Of a stretch of DNA of 64,000 nt, positions 45,197 to 53,440 are shown piece by piece. The stretch's first letter is position 1, and the number at the start of each line of letters is the position of its first letter. Source of the stretch: an uncultured Oscillospiraceae bacterium (GTDB lineage Bacteria > Bacillota > Clostridia > Oscillospirales > JAAYXM01). Made by a program: the position numbers and the translations under genes. The stretch spans positions 1 to 64,000 of the forward strand of contig CAKUEM010000005.1 in NCBI GenBank assembly GCA_934646115.1. Direction: 5' to 3'. The notes beneath the pieces are model-generated. The model ran no database searches. It saw nothing but the letters and a program-made list of their open reading frames with translations, and was not told the DNA's origin.

Positions 45197-45213
45197 GGCA
45201 ATGCTCCATTTCC

Positions 45214-45693
45214 TTAAACTTCTTCCGCCGCACGCATCGACTCAATGAGTTCCACGGCGTATTCCGGCGTGACCTTCGAATGAACGGTGTCGTTGATCAT
45301 CATGACCGGCGCAAGACCGCATGCGCCAAGACATGACACGGTCTCCAACGTGAAGAGCATGTCATCCGAGGTGGTTTTGCCCTCAGAGAGCGCCAGCTTC
45401 TCCTTCAGCGCATTTAAGATCGGGATCGAATGCTTGACGTGGCAAGCCGTTCCGTCACAAATGCGGATGATGTATTTGCCCTTCGGCTTGAGGGAAAAGT
45501 TTTCATAAAATGTTGCAATGCTATAGATTTTCGCCGGAGTCATGTCCAGCTTTGCGGAGAGGTGGTTGAGCGCCTCCTCCGGCAGATAGCGGAATTCCTT
45601 CTGCACGTCCTGGAGGATCGCAATGATATTCTGCTTGCTCGTATGGTGCGCGCGGATGATATCATCGACAACGGATAAATCGATCGTACTCAT
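45214..45693 (-). CDS. hydC: bifurcating hydrogenase subunit HydC (NuoE-like)
   Basis: The 159-residue protein has a helical N-terminus and a thioredoxin-like [2Fe-2S] domain with ligands in CDGTACHVKHS and VSCLGACGLAP. It forms the small subunit beside HydB. It is first in the operon; AAGGAGC precedes the ATG and the Rex-like operator lies about 35 bases upstream. Confidence 0.95.
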   Translation of the reverse strand: MSTIDLSVVDDIIRAHHTSKQNIIAILQDVQKEFRYLPEEALNHLSAKLDMTPAKIYSIATFYENFSLKPKGKYIIRICDGTACHVKHSIPILNALKEKLALSEGKTTSDDMLFTLETVSCLGACGLAPVMMINDTVHSKVTPEYAVELIESMRAAEEV

Positions 45694-45727
45694 GCTTTGC
45701 TCCTTCCAAATACGAATATCGTCTGGG

Positions 45728-45778
45728 TTGTTAAAGAAATCACAATGGTATTTTACAACATATTTAAAAAAAGTTCAA
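45728..45778 (-). promoter_or_regulatory. hyd operon promoter with Rex-like operator
   Basis: On the minus strand TTGAAC, 17 bases, TAAAAT (45778-45750). Immediately downstream, over the start site, lies TTGTGATTTCTTTAACAA (45745-45728), matching 12 of 14 defined positions of the Rex consensus TTGTTAAnnnnTTAACAA. Rex represses fermentative and hydrogenase genes when NADH/NAD is low, so this operon is probably induced by high NADH. Confidence 0.7.
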
Positions 45779-45821
45779 GACGCAATATCGACCAAGAATC
45801 CCCTATTACGACATGCCCTTT

Positions 45822-46502
45822 TTATTCATATTTTGTCGATTCCTCCACCAGAACCGCGCGGCACGGCGCGCACGACGTGTTTTCCACCGCGAGCGGCAGC
45901 GCAAACAGCCGATACCGCGCAAGCTCCGCGCGTTCTAAATTCACGCAGGGCGCAAGCATCAGCACGTCTGCGGCATAAAATTTCGGGAAAAAACCCTCCG
46001 GATTTTCTAAATTCTCCCATCGTGGAAAATCCGTTCCCAAAATTGAAGGTTTCTGCGCGAGCAGCCAATCGATCGCGTCATGGGTAAAATAGGGCGACGC
46101 ATCCAAAAACGCGGGCGCGCGCCAGTGCTTTCCCCAATCGGCGCAGACCAGGATCGCATCCCCCTCGCGCAGCAGCGCCGCGCCCGGCGCATGGGCAAGC
46201 GCCTCCGCCGTGACCGGGCGGCGCACGCCGTCCATTGAAAACGACGGAAGCCGCAGCACGACCGCCGGAACATTCGCAATGCGCGAAAGCGCAACCTGTT
46301 CAAGCGGATAAGAGCGCTCGCCCAAAAGATGCGCCGGTGTTTCCAGATACGTCCCGGTTTGCGAATGCAGCCCGTCAAAAATTTCGCAGTATACCTGCGT
46401 TTCCACCCAATCCACCTGCGGCAGTGGGCGGATATTGACCCGCGGAAACGGCGGCTCATAGTTCCACATTCCGTTATAAATTTTACCCGTGATATCGATC
46501 AT
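45822..46502 (-). CDS. cyclase/arylformamidase-family metal hydrolase
   Basis: The 226-residue protein resembles the kynurenine formamidase/cyclase family: HSQTGTYLETPAHL corresponds to the family's HxGTHxDxPxH metal-binding signature, with Tyr in place of the second His and Glu-Thr in place of the usual Asp-Ala. GTDFPRWEN and MLAPCVNLE are family-like later segments. The substituted ligand makes the exact activity uncertain. It is downstream of two genes on the same strand but separated from them by a long hairpin. Confidence 0.75.
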   Translation of the reverse strand: MIDITGKIYNGMWNYEPPFPRVNIRPLPQVDWVETQVYCEIFDGLHSQTGTYLETPAHLLGERSYPLEQVALSRIANVPAVVLRLPSFSMDGVRRPVTAEALAHAPGAALLREGDAILVCADWGKHWRAPAFLDASPYFTHDAIDWLLAQKPSILGTDFPRWENLENPEGFFPKFYAADVLMLAPCVNLERAELARYRLFALPLAVENTSCAPCRAVLVEESTKYE

Positions 46503-46520
46503 AACCTATCCCCTTTCGCG

Positions 46521-46557
46521 GCAAAGCAAAGCGGCGCCAAGCGCCGCTTTGCTTTGC
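46521..46557. repeat. perfect 17-bp hairpin upstream of the cyclase gene
   Basis: GCAAAGCAAAGCGGCGC pairs with its full complement across a CAA loop. There is no T-run on the minus strand, so it may attenuate or process the transcript between the TIM-barrel gene and the cyclase gene. Confidence 0.65.
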
Positions 46558-46570
46558 TATATGCGCTCCG

Positions 46571-47281
46571 CTACATTTCACAAAGCATCTGCAAAAAGTG
46601 CTCTGTCACTTCCTGCTGCGCATCGCCCGGCAAATAAGCCGCAAGCGAAAAATACCCATCAAACCCGCGCGCAAGAAGCGCGGACGCGCATTCCTTCACC
46701 TCCGCATTTCCATGCCCGGGCAGTACCGGTTTCGCGCCGTCATACAGCGCGTCATTCACGCGCAGCATGCGGATATCATTGCGGTATTTGTTTTTATACA
46801 TCACCTGCAAAAACGGATTTCTGCCCTCCTGCACATACGCCGCCGGGTTAAAGATCAGCCCCGTATTGTCCGCGCGCAGCCTGCCATAGCACGCCGCGTC
46901 AAAGCACGCGCACGCGCCGCCCGGTTCAAACACAACCTGCAGATCAAGCGCCGCCGCCATCGCGATCACCTCGCGCAGCTGCTCAAGCGTCTGCTCGGAA
47001 ACGTCGCGCAGCGCCGCAAGATCAAGCTTTATGTATTCCACATGCAGCAGCGCGCACGCGCGAAATGCGCGCAGATAGGCCGCCTTGTCAGAAAACGGGA
47101 TCGACAGCGTGTACAGCACGATACGCTGCATCGTGCCGATCAGCTCCTCGCGCACATCCTCGAGCTGATCCGGCGTCATCTCCGCAAGCGGCGCGCCGAA
47201 AAATCCATCCGCGATCTCAAGGTTTGGAATGCCGCTATACGGCGCCTCGTCCGCGCGGAGCTCCACAGAAAAACGATACAT
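46571..47281 (-). CDS. sugar phosphate isomerase/epimerase-like TIM barrel protein
   Basis: The 236-residue protein has the xylose-isomerase-like (AP endonuclease 2) barrel pattern: KLDLAALRDVSEQTLEQL, DLQVVFEPGGACACFDAACY (metal Glu), TGLIFNPAAYVQEG and MLRVNDAL then KPVLPGHGNAEV. The strand-end Glu, Asn/Asp and His residues could bind a metal. The ATG overlaps the stop of the upstream AAC(3)-like gene in TAATG, so the two are translationally coupled. The substrate is unknown; the family covers sugar epimerases, dehydratases and inositol enzymes. Confidence 0.7.
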   Translation of the reverse strand: MYRFSVELRADEAPYSGIPNLEIADGFFGAPLAEMTPDQLEDVREELIGTMQRIVLYTLSIPFSDKAAYLRAFRACALLHVEYIKLDLAALRDVSEQTLEQLREVIAMAAALDLQVVFEPGGACACFDAACYGRLRADNTGLIFNPAAYVQEGRNPFLQVMYKNKYRNDIRMLRVNDALYDGAKPVLPGHGNAEVKECASALLARGFDGYFSLAAYLPGDAQQEVTEHFLQMLCEM

Positions 47282-48072
47282 TATGCCTGCACCTCCCCGC
47301 GGAATTTTTGATGCGCCTGTGCGCAATATTCGCACGCCGCATTGTCGCACATGAAGAACATCGGCTCATTCTGAAGGATCTCAAGCCCCAAATCGATCAT
47401 TTTTGCCGCGTCGATCACCTTGACCACCGCGCGCCCGCAGCGCCCCTCGGTCAGCGCGCCCGCACGCCGCAGAACCGGCGTAAAGCGCAGGAAATCGCGA
47501 TGCCCGGGCGGGAATTTTTTTATAAGAACCGTTTTGCTTCTAAAATCCTCCACATAGACCGGCGCGGGCAGCGAAAGTTCCTCCAAATAGCAGGAATCCA
47601 TCAAGTCCTCGATCGCGTGGAGCGTGGTGTTTCGATTCATGTCGACCCCAAGCAGAACGACCTTTCCGCCCATATCCCGAAGCTTTAAATAGGGCGAGCC
47701 CTCGCCGCAGCCGGTCGTTTCACCGTGCCCGGCGCAAAGCTCCTCCGCCCGCGCGCCCAGCGCAACGATCGAATGCACCGGATGCCAACTGCGCTGCGCC
47801 CCGGGGCGCGCGCGCATCGTTTCTGAAATTTTGCCCACGGTGGACGGCGTGCGCGCCGGGTCGAACGCCTCCGTCTCTGAAATTGCAAGCGTGGAAGCGG
47901 CAAACGTTCCCTCCGGACCGAGCACATCAAGCACCGCGTCGATCACCGCGTCCGCGCCGCCCTCCACAAAGCCAATGCTGGAAAGGGAGCTGTGCATCAG
48001 GATAACATCGCCGCGCGAAATGCCGCAAAGGCTTAAATCAAAAGCAATTTGCTCGCGTGTCACTGTGTTCAT
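47281..48072 (-). CDS. AAC(3)-family N-acetyltransferase-like protein
   Basis: The 263-residue protein has the AAC(3)/YokD fold signatures: ILMHSSLSSIGFVEGGADAV near the N-terminus, GTFAASTL, HPVHSIVALG and CGEGSPYLKLRDMGGKVVLLG, which carries the His/Glu catalytic area. Members acylate amino groups using acetyl-CoA, some being aminoglycoside resistance enzymes, but many chromosomal members act on other amines. The C-terminus adds a Cys cluster, CDNAACEYC, which may bind metal. It is co-translated with the TIM-barrel gene, which points to a metabolic rather than a resistance role. A -10 box TATAAT is at 48113-48118. Confidence 0.78.
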   Translation of the reverse strand: MNTVTREQIAFDLSLCGISRGDVILMHSSLSSIGFVEGGADAVIDAVLDVLGPEGTFAASTLAISETEAFDPARTPSTVGKISETMRARPGAQRSWHPVHSIVALGARAEELCAGHGETTGCGEGSPYLKLRDMGGKVVLLGVDMNRNTTLHAIEDLMDSCYLEELSLPAPVYVEDFRSKTVLIKKFPPGHRDFLRFTPVLRRAGALTEGRCGRAVVKVIDAAKMIDLGLEILQNEPMFFMCDNAACEYCAQAHQKFRGEVQA

Positions 48073-48219
48073 GCGTAAGACAACCTCCTCATTTCATTGG
48101 ATTTCTGCCTAAATTATAGCATATTATTTTGGATTTTTATAGACATTTCATGCAAAAAAAATTATCATTTTTTACACAATGTGCCTGGCAGTATCATAAC
48201 AGGTCGGCGCAGTCTGTAC

Positions 48220-48248
48220 TTGACAGAAGGCGAAAATTTGAGTACCAT
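48220..48248 (+). promoter_or_regulatory. promoter of the glycolipid gene pair
   Basis: TTGACA, 17 bases, TACCAT, ending 22 bases before the start codon. The -10 matches consensus at 4 of 6 positions. Confidence 0.55.
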
Positions 48249-48270
48249 CTAAAGCAAAGGAGGCGGGCGT

Positions 48271-49371
48271 ATGAATATTTTAATTCTTTCGTGCAACACC
48301 GGCGAGGGACATAACGCCGCGGGCCGCGCGATCCTGCATGAGCTGCAGCGCCGCCATATTCCCTGCGAGATGGCGGACGCGCTCCATTTCGCGGGCGACC
48401 GGGTCTCGCGCCGCATCTCAAGCAGTTATACCGCGATCACCACCCGGGCTCCGACCGTATTTCGCGCCATGTACCGCGCGGGCGATTTTATCAGCTCAAG
48501 CCGGCATAAATCCCCGGTTTATCTGCTCAATCGCCTGTATCAAGGCGCGGTTTTGGATTATATCCGTGCGCACCGTATCACCTGCGTGGTCATGCCGCAT
48601 CTGTTCCCCGCGCAAACGTTGACCGCGCTTCGCCACGAGCATGGGCTTACCATCCCCACGCTCGCGGTCGCGACGGATTACACCTGCATCCCGTTCTGGG
48701 AGGAGACCGAGACGGACCGCTATGTCATCCCGCATCCCGCGCTTGCGCAGGAATTTATCGCAAAGGGGATTCCGGCGGATAAGCTGCTGCCTTATGGCAT
48801 CCCGGTCGAGCGCGCGGTATTTGAAAAAGAGGATCGCGCGCAGGCGCGCGCGGCGCTTGGTCTTGCGCCGGATCGCCCGGTGTTTCTCATTATGTCGGGC
48901 AGCATGGGCTATGGCGATCTCTCGGCGCTGGTATCCTCCTATTCCGGCGAGGCGCAGCTCGTGGTTCTGTGCGGGCGCAACGAAAAGCTGCGGCGCTCGC
49001 TTTCCGCGCTGCGGCGCGATGTGGTGCTCGTGCCATTTACGCAAGACGTGCCGCGCTATCTCTCCGCGGCGGACGTTCTGTTCACCAAGCCCGGCGGGCT
49101 GACCAGTACGGAGGCGGCGGTGCATAATATTCCGCTTGTGCATACCGCGCCGATCCCCGGCTGCGAAACGCGCAATGCAGAATTTTTTGTATCGCGCGGG
49201 CTGTCTTTGTTTGGAAAATCCGCGCCCGATGCGCTGGAAGCGGCGGATACGCTGCTTCACGATGCGGCGTTGCGCGGGCGCATGCTTTCTGCGCAGCGCG
49301 CGGAGATCAACCCGCACGCATGCGAGCAGATCTGTAACTGGATCGTCGCGCACGCGGAGGGCAGGGCATGA
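48271..49371 (+). CDS. MGDG synthase/UgtP-like glycosyltransferase
   Basis: The 366-residue protein fits the monogalactosyldiacylglycerol synthase/UgtP group: N-terminal SCNTGEGHNAAGRAI and VVMPHLFPAQTLTALR, and C-terminal GT28-type nucleotide-sugar binding region FTKPGGLTSTEAA preceded by VPFTQDVPRYLSAADVLF. It should transfer a hexose to diacylglycerol on the inner membrane face, making glycolipid or a lipoteichoic acid anchor. AAAGGAGG precedes the ATG. Its end overlaps the PlsY-like gene by 4 bases, which supports a lipid role. Confidence 0.88.
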   Translation: MNILILSCNTGEGHNAAGRAILHELQRRHIPCEMADALHFAGDRVSRRISSSYTAITTRAPTVFRAMYRAGDFISSSRHKSPVYLLNRLYQGAVLDYIRAHRITCVVMPHLFPAQTLTALRHEHGLTIPTLAVATDYTCIPFWEETETDRYVIPHPALAQEFIAKGIPADKLLPYGIPVERAVFEKEDRAQARAALGLAPDRPVFLIMSGSMGYGDLSALVSSYSGEAQLVVLCGRNEKLRRSLSALRRDVVLVPFTQDVPRYLSAADVLFTKPGGLTSTEAAVHNIPLVHTAPIPGCETRNAEFFVSRGLSLFGKSAPDALEAADTLLHDAALRGRMLSAQRAEINPHACEQICNWIVAHAEGRA

Positions 49372-49988
49372 GCGCGGCGCTTTTGTGGACAGGGGTCGGT
49401 TATCTTTCGGGCGGGATGCTGTTTTCGCAGTGGCTTCCGCTTCTGGTGTATCACATCGATGTGATCGCGCAAAGCCCGGATCACAATCCGGGCACGGCAA
49501 ACGCCATGCGCCTGACCAATGTGATGTTCGGGCTGCTCTGCCTTGCGCTTGAGCTTTTAAAGGGCGCGCTTCCGGTCTATTTTGCCGCGCGCACGGTCGA
49601 TCCGCGCTCTTTTCTCTTTTGCCCGGTGCTGGTTGCGCCGGTGCTCGGGCATGCGTTTTCGCCCTATTTGCGGCTGCACGGCGGCAAAGCGATCGCGGTG
49701 TCGTTCGGCGTTCTGCTCGGCTTTTCGCCCTACAGCCGCATGGTATTTTCGCTTGCCGCGGCGCTTGTGTTTTTCTCTACCGTCCTGCGCATCTCCCCAA
49801 ATGCCTGGCGCGTTTGTGTGTCGTATCTGTGCTTTTGCGCGCTCTGCCTTTTGATCGGCTCGCCGACCGCCATGGTGGAGGCGGGGCTGATCTCCTGCAT
49901 CGTGATTGCAAAGCATGTTCGCGATTGCGCGCATTGTGCGCCGTCTATTTCGTTTTTACGCTGGGAATACCCTATGCGCAAGCAATAG
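49368..49988 (+). CDS. PlsY-like acyl-phosphate glycerol-3-phosphate acyltransferase
   Basis: The 206-residue membrane protein carries the PlsY motifs: DHNPGTANAMR (motif 1, with Asp in place of the usual Gly-Ser start), LGHAFSPYLRLHGGKAIAVSFG (motif 2, GGK) and about five membrane segments. PlsY acylates glycerol 3-phosphate to start phospholipid synthesis. The context after a glycolipid synthase and the divergence in motif 1 make a specialised or second PlsY possible. It is translationally coupled to the preceding gene and followed by a strong terminator. Confidence 0.83.
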   Translation: MSAALLWTGVGYLSGGMLFSQWLPLLVYHIDVIAQSPDHNPGTANAMRLTNVMFGLLCLALELLKGALPVYFAARTVDPRSFLFCPVLVAPVLGHAFSPYLRLHGGKAIAVSFGVLLGFSPYSRMVFSLAAALVFFSTVLRISPNAWRVCVSYLCFCALCLLIGSPTAMVEAGLISCIVIAKHVRDCAHCAPSISFLRWEYPMRKQ

Positions 49989-50061
49989 ACTCTCAAAACG
50001 CGCCGCCTGTTTTCGGGCGCGCCGTATATCCGCGCAAAGCCAAAGCTTATCTCTTTATATG

Positions 50062-50093
50062 AAAAAACGGATGGCAATTTGCCATCCGTTTTT
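50062..50093. terminator. bidirectional terminator between convergent genes
   Basis: AAAAACGGATGGCAA pairs with TTGCCATCCGTTTTT; A- and T-runs lie at both ends. Confidence 0.88.
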
Positions 50094-50112
50094 GTATTAT
50101 CAGAATTATATA

Positions 50113-51714
50113 TTACAGTATGTTATTCTCTTTCTTCCATTCGATGTATTCATCATAGGTGCAGGAACGGTCGATCACGCCGTCCTCGCGCAGCTCAATG
50201 ATACGGTTTGCGATCGTATTGATAAACTCATGGTCATGGGACGTGAAGATCACGTTGCCCTTAAAATCGCAAAGACCCTGGTTGACCGCGGTGATCGATT
50301 CCAGATCCAGGTGGTTTGTCGGCTGATCAAGCACCAGGATATTCGCGCCGAACATCATCATGCGCGAGAGCATGCAGCGCACGCGCTCGCCGCCGGAAAG
50401 CACCTGCACGGACTTGAAGACCTCTTCGCCGGAAAACAGCATCCGCCCCAAAAAACCGCGCAGATAGGTCTCTGTCTGATCCTTGGAATACTGGCGCATC
50501 CAGTCGATGATCGAGAGCGGGCAATCGTCGAAAAACGCGCCGTTATCCTTTGGAAAATATGACTGCGACGTGCTGATGCCCCACTTATAGCTGCCGGACG
50601 CCGCATCGCGCTCGCCCATCAAAACCTGCAGCAGCGCGGTCGCGGCCAGCTCATTTTCCGCAAGGATCGCGATTTTATCGCCGCGCCCGAGCCGGAACGA
50701 CACATTCTGAAACAGCACCTCGCCGTCTGCGCTGCACGAAAGATCCTCTACCGCAAGCAGCTCCTTACCCGGCTCACGATCCATCTCAAAGCCGACGAAC
50801 GGATAACGCCGGCTGGAAGCGGGCAGCTCTTCGATCGTCATTTTATCCAGCAGCTTGCGGCGCGAGGTCGCCTGCCGCGATTTTGACTTATTGGCAGAAA
50901 AGCGGCGGATAAATTCCTCCAGCTCGCGGATCTTTTCCTCCGCCTTTTTATTCTGCTGCTTGACCATGCGCTGGATCAGCTGGCTGGAATCATACCAAAA
51001 CTCATAGTTGCCGACATACATGCGGATCTTATTGTAATCGATATCCACAATATGCGTACACACGGTGTTTAAAAAGTGGCGGTCATGCGATACCACAATG
51101 ACCGTGCCGGGGTATTCCATCAAAAAATCCTCCAGCCAGTCGACCGCGAGCACGTCTAAATGGTTGGTCGGCTCGTCGAGCAGGATGATATCCGGCTCGC
51201 CAAACAGCGCCTGCGCGAGCAGGATCTTGACCTTTTCGTTGCCGCCAAGCCCCGCCATCTGCGCCTCTAATATGCTCTCCGGCAGACCGAGACCCTGCAC
51301 CAGGCGCGACGCCTCGCTCTCCGCCTCCCAGCCGTTTAACTCGGCAAACTGTCCTTCCAGCTCGGAAACGCGAATTCCGTCTTCATCGTTAAAATCCGGC
51401 TTCTCATACAGCGCTTCTTTTTCCTTCATGATATCATACAGCTTGCGGTTGCCCATAATGATCGTGTCGAGCACGCTGTATTCATCAAACGCAAAATGAT
51501 CCTGCTTGAGTACCGACATGCGAATTTCCGGCGGGATGATGACCTCGCCGCTCGTCGGCTCCAGCACGCCGGATAAAATTTTTAAAAACGTAGATTTCCC
51601 CGCGCCGTTCGCGCCGATCACACCGTAGCAGTTGCCGGGCGTGAATTTTAAATCTACGTCTTTAAATAAATCCGTTCCGTCAAAATTCAAGCTGAGATTG
51701 GATACTGTAATCAT
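50113..51714 (-). CDS. ABC-F family ATPase (YkpA/YbiT-like)
   Basis: The 533-residue soluble protein has two ABC domains joined by a charged linker, the ABC-F layout; such proteins act on the ribosome rather than in the membrane. The first domain has Walker A IGANGAGKST and Walker B IILLDEPTNHLD; the second has signature LSGGERVRCMLSRM and ILVLDQPTNHLD. The second Walker A is degenerate (ILAENELAATALLQVL, without the GxxGxGK core), which I recall as common in the YkpA branch. AAGGAG precedes the ATG. It is the last gene of the flavodiiron-AKR-ung series. Confidence 0.92.
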   Translation of the reverse strand: MITVSNLSLNFDGTDLFKDVDLKFTPGNCYGVIGANGAGKSTFLKILSGVLEPTSGEVIIPPEIRMSVLKQDHFAFDEYSVLDTIIMGNRKLYDIMKEKEALYEKPDFNDEDGIRVSELEGQFAELNGWEAESEASRLVQGLGLPESILEAQMAGLGGNEKVKILLAQALFGEPDIILLDEPTNHLDVLAVDWLEDFLMEYPGTVIVVSHDRHFLNTVCTHIVDIDYNKIRMYVGNYEFWYDSSQLIQRMVKQQNKKAEEKIRELEEFIRRFSANKSKSRQATSRRKLLDKMTIEELPASSRRYPFVGFEMDREPGKELLAVEDLSCSADGEVLFQNVSFRLGRGDKIAILAENELAATALLQVLMGERDAASGSYKWGISTSQSYFPKDNGAFFDDCPLSIIDWMRQYSKDQTETYLRGFLGRMLFSGEEVFKSVQVLSGGERVRCMLSRMMMFGANILVLDQPTNHLDLESITAVNQGLCDFKGNVIFTSHDHEFINTIANRIIELREDGVIDRSCTYDEYIEWKKENNIL

Positions 51715-51750
51715 AAAAACTCCTTCGTGACCCTGTTTTTCGCGCGCGTT

Positions 51751-52428
51751 TTATTCGATATTCGGAAGCTGCCATTGAATCGGCGGCAGATTTTCCGCCT
51801 CAAGCAGCGCATTTGTTTTTGAAAAATGGCGGCAGCCGAAAAAGCCCCGGCTTGCCGAAAGCGGGCTGGGGTGCGGCGCGCGCAGCACCATATGCCGCAA
51901 ATTGGTAACCAGCGCTTCCTTTGCGAGCGCATTCTTGCCCCAAAGCAGGAAAATCAGCGGCTGCTCCCGCTCGTTTAAGCAGGTGATCACCCGATCGGTA
52001 AACTGCTCCCACCCGCGACCGCGATGCGAGTTCGGCTCGTTCGCGCGCACGGTGAGCGCCGTGTTTAACAGCAGCACGCCCTGCTTTGCCCACGGGACCA
52101 GATAGCCGTTATTTGGGATCGTGATCCCCACATCGGTCTGCTGCTCTTTAAAAATATTCACAAGCGACGGCGGCGCAGGCACGCCGGGCTGAACCGAAAA
52201 CGCAAGTCCATGCGCCTGCCCCTCGCCATGATAGGGATCCTGCCCGAGGATGACCACGCGCACGTCCGCATACGGCGTGAGCCGCAGGGCGTTAAAAATA
52301 TTCTCCCGCGCGGGATATACCGTTGCATGCTGATATTCTTCCTCTAAAAATGCTTGCAGCGCAAGAAAATAATCCTTAGAAAATTCGTCTTGCAGCAGCG
52401 CGTCCCAATCATTTCCGAATGTCGGCAT
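51751..52428 (-). CDS. ung: uracil-DNA glycosylase
   Basis: The 225-residue protein has the family 1 UDG motifs: catalytic water-activating GQDPYHGEGQAHGLAFSV and the DNA-intercalation loop APHPSPLSASRGFFGCRHF. It removes uracil from DNA to start base excision repair. The start overlaps the end of the aldo/keto reductase gene by 20 bases. Length is standard. Confidence 0.97.
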   Translation of the reverse strand: MPTFGNDWDALLQDEFSKDYFLALQAFLEEEYQHATVYPARENIFNALRLTPYADVRVVILGQDPYHGEGQAHGLAFSVQPGVPAPPSLVNIFKEQQTDVGITIPNNGYLVPWAKQGVLLLNTALTVRANEPNSHRGRGWEQFTDRVITCLNEREQPLIFLLWGKNALAKEALVTNLRHMVLRAPHPSPLSASRGFFGCRHFSKTNALLEAENLPPIQWQLPNIE

Positions 52429-53440
52429 CCCGTACCTTCAGCTCCTCATATAATTTCCGATAGCGCGCAAGCTCGCGGCGGAGCAGCGCCGGCGTATCCA
52501 GCCCGTAGGGGCAATGCTGCTTGCAGTGCCCGCAGCCGATGCACTTCTCAATCAAATTCATTTTATCGCGCCATTCATCGCTTAAATAATTTTCATACGG
52601 CGCGCGGCCGATCAAAAACGAAATGCGCGCCGCCGTCCAGATCTCGATGCCGGCAGGGCATGGCATACAATAGCCGCAGCCGCGGCAGAAATCGCCGCCC
52701 AGATCGCGCCGCTGCTGTGCGATCGCCGTTTCGATCTCTGCGTTATCCTCCGGCGGATTTTGCTCAAGCGCAAGCCATTCTTCCAGTTCCTCCATCCGCT
52801 GCACGCCATAAATCGGCACAACGTTTGGGTATCGGTCAAGAAACGCGAACGCCGCGCGCGCGTTTGAGATCAGCCCGCCCGAGATCGCCTTCATCGCGAT
52901 AAAGCCGATATCCCGCTCGGCGCAAAGGCGAACCAGCTCGGTCTCCGTCTCGCCGGAAAGCAGACAGAACGGAAATTGCAGCGTTTCAAACAGACCAGAC
53001 TCAATCGCTGCGCGCGCCACGCCCGGGCGATGGTTCGTGATGCCGATATGGCGGATCTTTCCCGCCTTCTTCGCCTGCAACAGAAAATCATAGATCTCGT
53101 CCGAGGGCAGCTCCGCCGGGTTGTGCAGCTGATAAATATCGATATAATCGGTTTTCATGCGGCGCAGGCTTAAATCCAGATTGCGGCGCACCGTGTCGAG
53201 ATCCTCCATCGATGTTTTTGTGGAAATAATGATCTTGTCGCGCACGTCGGCGAGCGCGTAGCCGATTTTTTCCTCGCTGTCGGTATAGGCATTTGCCGTG
53301 TCGAAATAATTCACGCCCGCATCATATGCGCGGCGCAGCAGCCGCGCCGCCTCGTCGAACGACACACGCTGAATGGGCAACGCGCCAAACGACGTTTTCG
53401 TGACCATCAGCCCGGTTTTTCCCAGCCGTACTTTTCTCAC
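52409..53440 (-). CDS. aldo/keto reductase with C-terminal ferredoxin domain
   Basis: The 343-residue protein has the AKR barrel with catalytic Asp and Tyr in YFDTANAYTDSEEKIG, Lys in IIISTKTS and His in IYQLHNP. From about 245 it carries [4Fe-4S] motifs: CRGCGYCMPCPAGI and CIGCGHCKQHCPYGL. This is the Fe-S type common in anaerobes, where electrons may come from ferredoxin. It starts with GTG overlapping the flavodiiron stop codon and overlaps ung downstream. The substrate is unknown. Confidence 0.88.
   Translation of the reverse strand: MRKVRLGKTGLMVTKTSFGALPIQRVSFDEAARLLRRAYDAGVNYFDTANAYTDSEEKIGYALADVRDKIIISTKTSMEDLDTVRRNLDLSLRRMKTDYIDIYQLHNPAELPSDEIYDFLLQAKKAGKIRHIGITNHRPGVARAAIESGLFETLQFPFCLLSGETETELVRLCAERDIGFIAMKAISGGLISNARAAFAFLDRYPNVVPIYGVQRMEELEEWLALEQNPPEDNAEIETAIAQQRRDLGGDFCRGCGYCMPCPAGIEIWTAARISFLIGRAPYENYLSDEWRDKMNLIEKCIGCGHCKQHCPYGLDTPALLRRELARYRKLYEELKVRDADIRK

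Noticed and set aside
47281..48072. Aminoglycoside resistance gene
   Set aside because: It belongs to the AAC(3) family by fold, but the coupling to metabolic genes and the extra Cys cluster make a resistance role unsupported.
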